Assembly (NCBI GenBank): GCA_023053575.1
Contig: JAKZAP010000022.1
Location: 14,550,518-14,614,517 of the forward strand
Source: Branchinecta lynchi
Lineage: Eukaryota; Arthropoda; Branchiopoda; Anostraca; Branchinectidae
Direction of reading: 5' to 3'
DNA length: 64,000 nt
A program made the position numbers and the translations under genes. The notes beneath the pieces were generated by a model. The model saw only the letters and a program-made list of their open reading frames with translations, had not been told where the DNA came from and did not search any database. This document shows, in pieces, positions 61,964 through 64,000 of this stretch (its first letter is position 1; each line of letters opens with the position of its first letter).

Positions 61964-62764
61964 AAGATAGACCTCTTTTGGTTTTGGTTACCCGAAGGCA
62001 CCCTGCGACCCAAAAATACACTCCGTCAGACCTACAACAACGACCAGCGGCACTTCATGCCTCTATACAGCCGGAGTGGGACGGCGTCGTCGCAGCCGCA
62101 AGTTTCAGAGACAACTAGAGACTCTTCTTGGAAACCTAGGGCGCCTATGGAGGCACAGGAGGATCTAAGGTCTAAGGTAAGGACCTAGATTAGACCTAAT
62201 AACTCAGAAAGGATACACTCAAGCCATAGCCTAATAACAGACTGTAGGTTGAACTCTACATATTACTGGGGTAAAACTAAACTTATTAGAGGCAAAAGCC
62301 TTATTATTGCAATTATATTATTATTATTATTATTAAACAAAAGAATTGGCTATTTAGGCAGATCTAGTGATGTACCACTTATTTAGAAATGTTTCTCTAT
62401 GACAGGTTTTGAGCACATACTCCTACAACTGGGCATGAACACTAAAGGCATCACAAATAGGGGAGGGGGCACTGCCTACATATTTTAACATGTAGAAAAT
62501 TAGGTATTGGTGAGAAAAACCATTGGTAAAAAGTAACAGCCAGTTAGTAAATACCTCCATTCTCCCAAAGCTTCGGGCTTTAACCCGTCTCACCCACATA
62601 CCGTAGGAAGCATAAGCTCTTAAAGTTTAACCAAATAAGGCTGAGGTACAACAATCTTGTTACACATCACTTATTGACGTTTTTAATGACGTTCATCAAA
62701 GTCAGCAAGGCTGACCTTGATGTACGCGTTCAGCTGTTTAGAACGTAGGCTACTGCTATCATCT
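61964..62764. other. Unassigned DNA
   Basis: Includes a (ATT)n run at 62317-62335 and a G-run at 62460. 62465-62590 has AACAGCCAGTTAGTAAATACC, a decayed piece of the AAAACAGTCG family. No gene recognised. Confidence 0.4.
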
Positions 62765-63160
62765 TTTTGCTTTAGCATTGGTAACTAATGCTACCGCTAA
62801 AAGTCTTAGCAACGCTAAAATAAGTTATAACCGTGTGTTCCGGCGTTTGTTTAAGCTACCATATATCTGTAGTGTTTCTTCGGCGCTCGTTTCGAGAAGA
62901 TGCCTCACTTTTGAGGAAATTCGCCGTAAGGCTAGAGCGGCACTTCTGTGCCGTCTTTTGGATTCAAAGATTGAGGTTATAAAATTTGCCACTGTGCCAA
63001 TTTTTCATCGCCTGCCTGTATGGCAGTCTCTTCTTGCTGCAACGCAACAGCAGGAACAGACTGCATGATTTTGTTGTTGTTGTTGTTTTCTTTTCTGTGT
63101 GTTTTCTTTTTCGTCTATGGCTATTTGCTGAATTAAAAGTATTCATTCATTCATTCATTG
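62765..63160 (+). pseudogene. 5'-truncated non-LTR retrotransposon with ATTC tail
   Basis: Frame to 63068 reads ISYNRVFRRLFKLPYICSVSSALVSRRCLTFEE and CRLLDSKIEVI, like C-terminal regions of LINE ORF2 proteins (YNNxFRxLxxLPRxCS). Then TTGTTGTTGTTGTT and (ATTC)4 at 63141-63157. Confidence 0.82.
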
Positions 63161-63309
63161 ACTTAATAGGCCTGAAAACCAGATAACAACGCGTTCCTCC
63201 GTCTGTCCGCTATCAACAGATAATGGATTTCATATGATGAACTTATTCGTTCGGATTTGTGGTACTCCTATGCGCCCGTCCGTATGTTTGACATATCTAC
63301 CAACTACAA

Positions 63310-63614
63310 GAGCGTGTTCCACCCTTCTAACAATAGTTACTATTAGTTACTATTTCCGTTCCATCCTCACGAAAAGTTACTCCGCTGACCGTTCCAACCT
63401 TGTCCGAATAGTAACTAATAGTTACTATTTGCTTACCATGCTCGGGAGCGTAGTAAGTGTAGTAACTACGCATCTCTGTAACGTGATTGGTCGGATTCGC
63501 CCCTGGCGTGAGATCCTGCTGGGAAATAGAAAAAGCGTTCCAGCCTTGACGGGAAAAAGCCAGAATTCGTGACGTCATGCGTAGTAACTACGGTAAGTAG
63601 GACGGAACACGCTC
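63310..63614 (-). mobile_element. GAGCGTGTTCC MITE, copy 3
   Basis: GAGCGTGTTCCACCC to GGAACACGCTC, inverse orientation to copies 1 and 2. Flanks CAA and AAA differ in one base. Contains TGACGTCA and the TAGTTACTA repeats. Confidence 0.87.
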
Positions 63615-64000
63615 AAAGGTAAGCCATTGCCGAAAAAATATAGTAATAATGGCGGATTCCTTGCAAGTCTCACATCTTAACATACCTTTCCAAGGCTTAC
63701 CGTCTTTCCCTAATAAAAGGGCTATTTATGTAAGATACAGAAAATTCTGGCAATTGCCACTTGAATTCCTTAAGCAGTCAAATGTGGATCAGGGTCAGGC
63801 CACACCCTGTGGCTGTGGCTTTGGCCTGCCTTAAGTGAGATTTGTTACACTGTAGCATACATTGCGAATGTCAAAGTCCATACTATGCTTGGCATGGCCT
63901 CAAATCGGGCATAGCAATAGGTTATATTGCAGACTGACTTAGTCTGGACCACATTTTCATCCTGCATAAAGGAGAGTAGCCAAGTAAAGGGACTGTTCTC
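63615..64000. other. Unassigned DNA at window end
   Basis: A 61-codon frame starts ATGGCGG at 63649 and ends in CGCGFGLP; no family recognised. It could be a first exon, but nothing supports that. Confidence 0.25.

Noticed and set aside
63649..63834. 61-codon frame starting ATGGCGGAT
   Set aside because: A good start context alone; no homology, splice or promoter evidence.
60890..64000. N-terminal exon of USP22
   Set aside because: No minus-strand stretch resembling the region before AKSC with a matching donor was found; it may lie outside the window.

Overview
The window is eukaryotic nuclear DNA from an invertebrate-type metazoan; the lineage cannot be fixed from the sequence alone. The signs are GT-AG introns of 2.4-12.3 kb, many non-LTR retrotransposon 3' ends with microsatellite tails, and very dense MITE-like (non-autonomous, fold-back) DNA transposons. 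Nothing looks bacterial, plasmid-borne or phage-borne.

There is one clear host gene. It is a minus-strand orthologue of USP22 (Drosophila nonstop, yeast Ubp8), the ubiquitin protease of the SAGA deubiquitinase module. Most of its exons are too short to show as long ORFs. Eight were found by translating and joining splice sites: 60757-60889, 57052-57267, 44580-44752, 41788-42148, 37552-37754, 31441-31595, 27304-27453 and 20964-21006. All junctions keep phase and use GT-AG. Together they give 477 residues in frame, from the middle of the N-terminal zinc finger to the C-terminus. The N-terminal exon or exons were not found and probably lie beyond 64000. Three decayed copies of the last two coding exons lie inside the last intron.

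The rest is mobile and repeat DNA. 1-1620: a fold-back repeat. 1619-6228: a 4.6 kb hAT-like element with an 8-bp target duplication. Nested in it is a 2.26 kb element with 673-bp inverted repeats and two convergent ORFs of unknown type; this is the best candidate for an undescribed system. 7173-9415, 50989-53334 and 53820-56714 (inverted): copies of a large element with hairpin ends. 10.7-22 kb: MITEs and unassigned DNA downstream of the gene. 23.27-24.66 kb: a 73-bp minisatellite of about 19 units inside a hAT-like MITE. 25-31 kb: nested MITEs whose insertion sites can be read exactly. 31.7-35.5 kb and 59.4-60.6 kb: a second large family built like the hairpin-ended one. 39.7-41.3 kb: a tandem duplication. 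44.9-47.1 kb: an inverted-repeat element. 61.5-63.6 kb: retrotransposon 3' ends and a MITE.

USP22 is the only gene with a recognisable cellular role. The mobile elements sit mostly in its introns and downstream flank. Reverse transcriptase fragments are all 5'-truncated, interrupted or frameshifted, and no intact transposase was seen.
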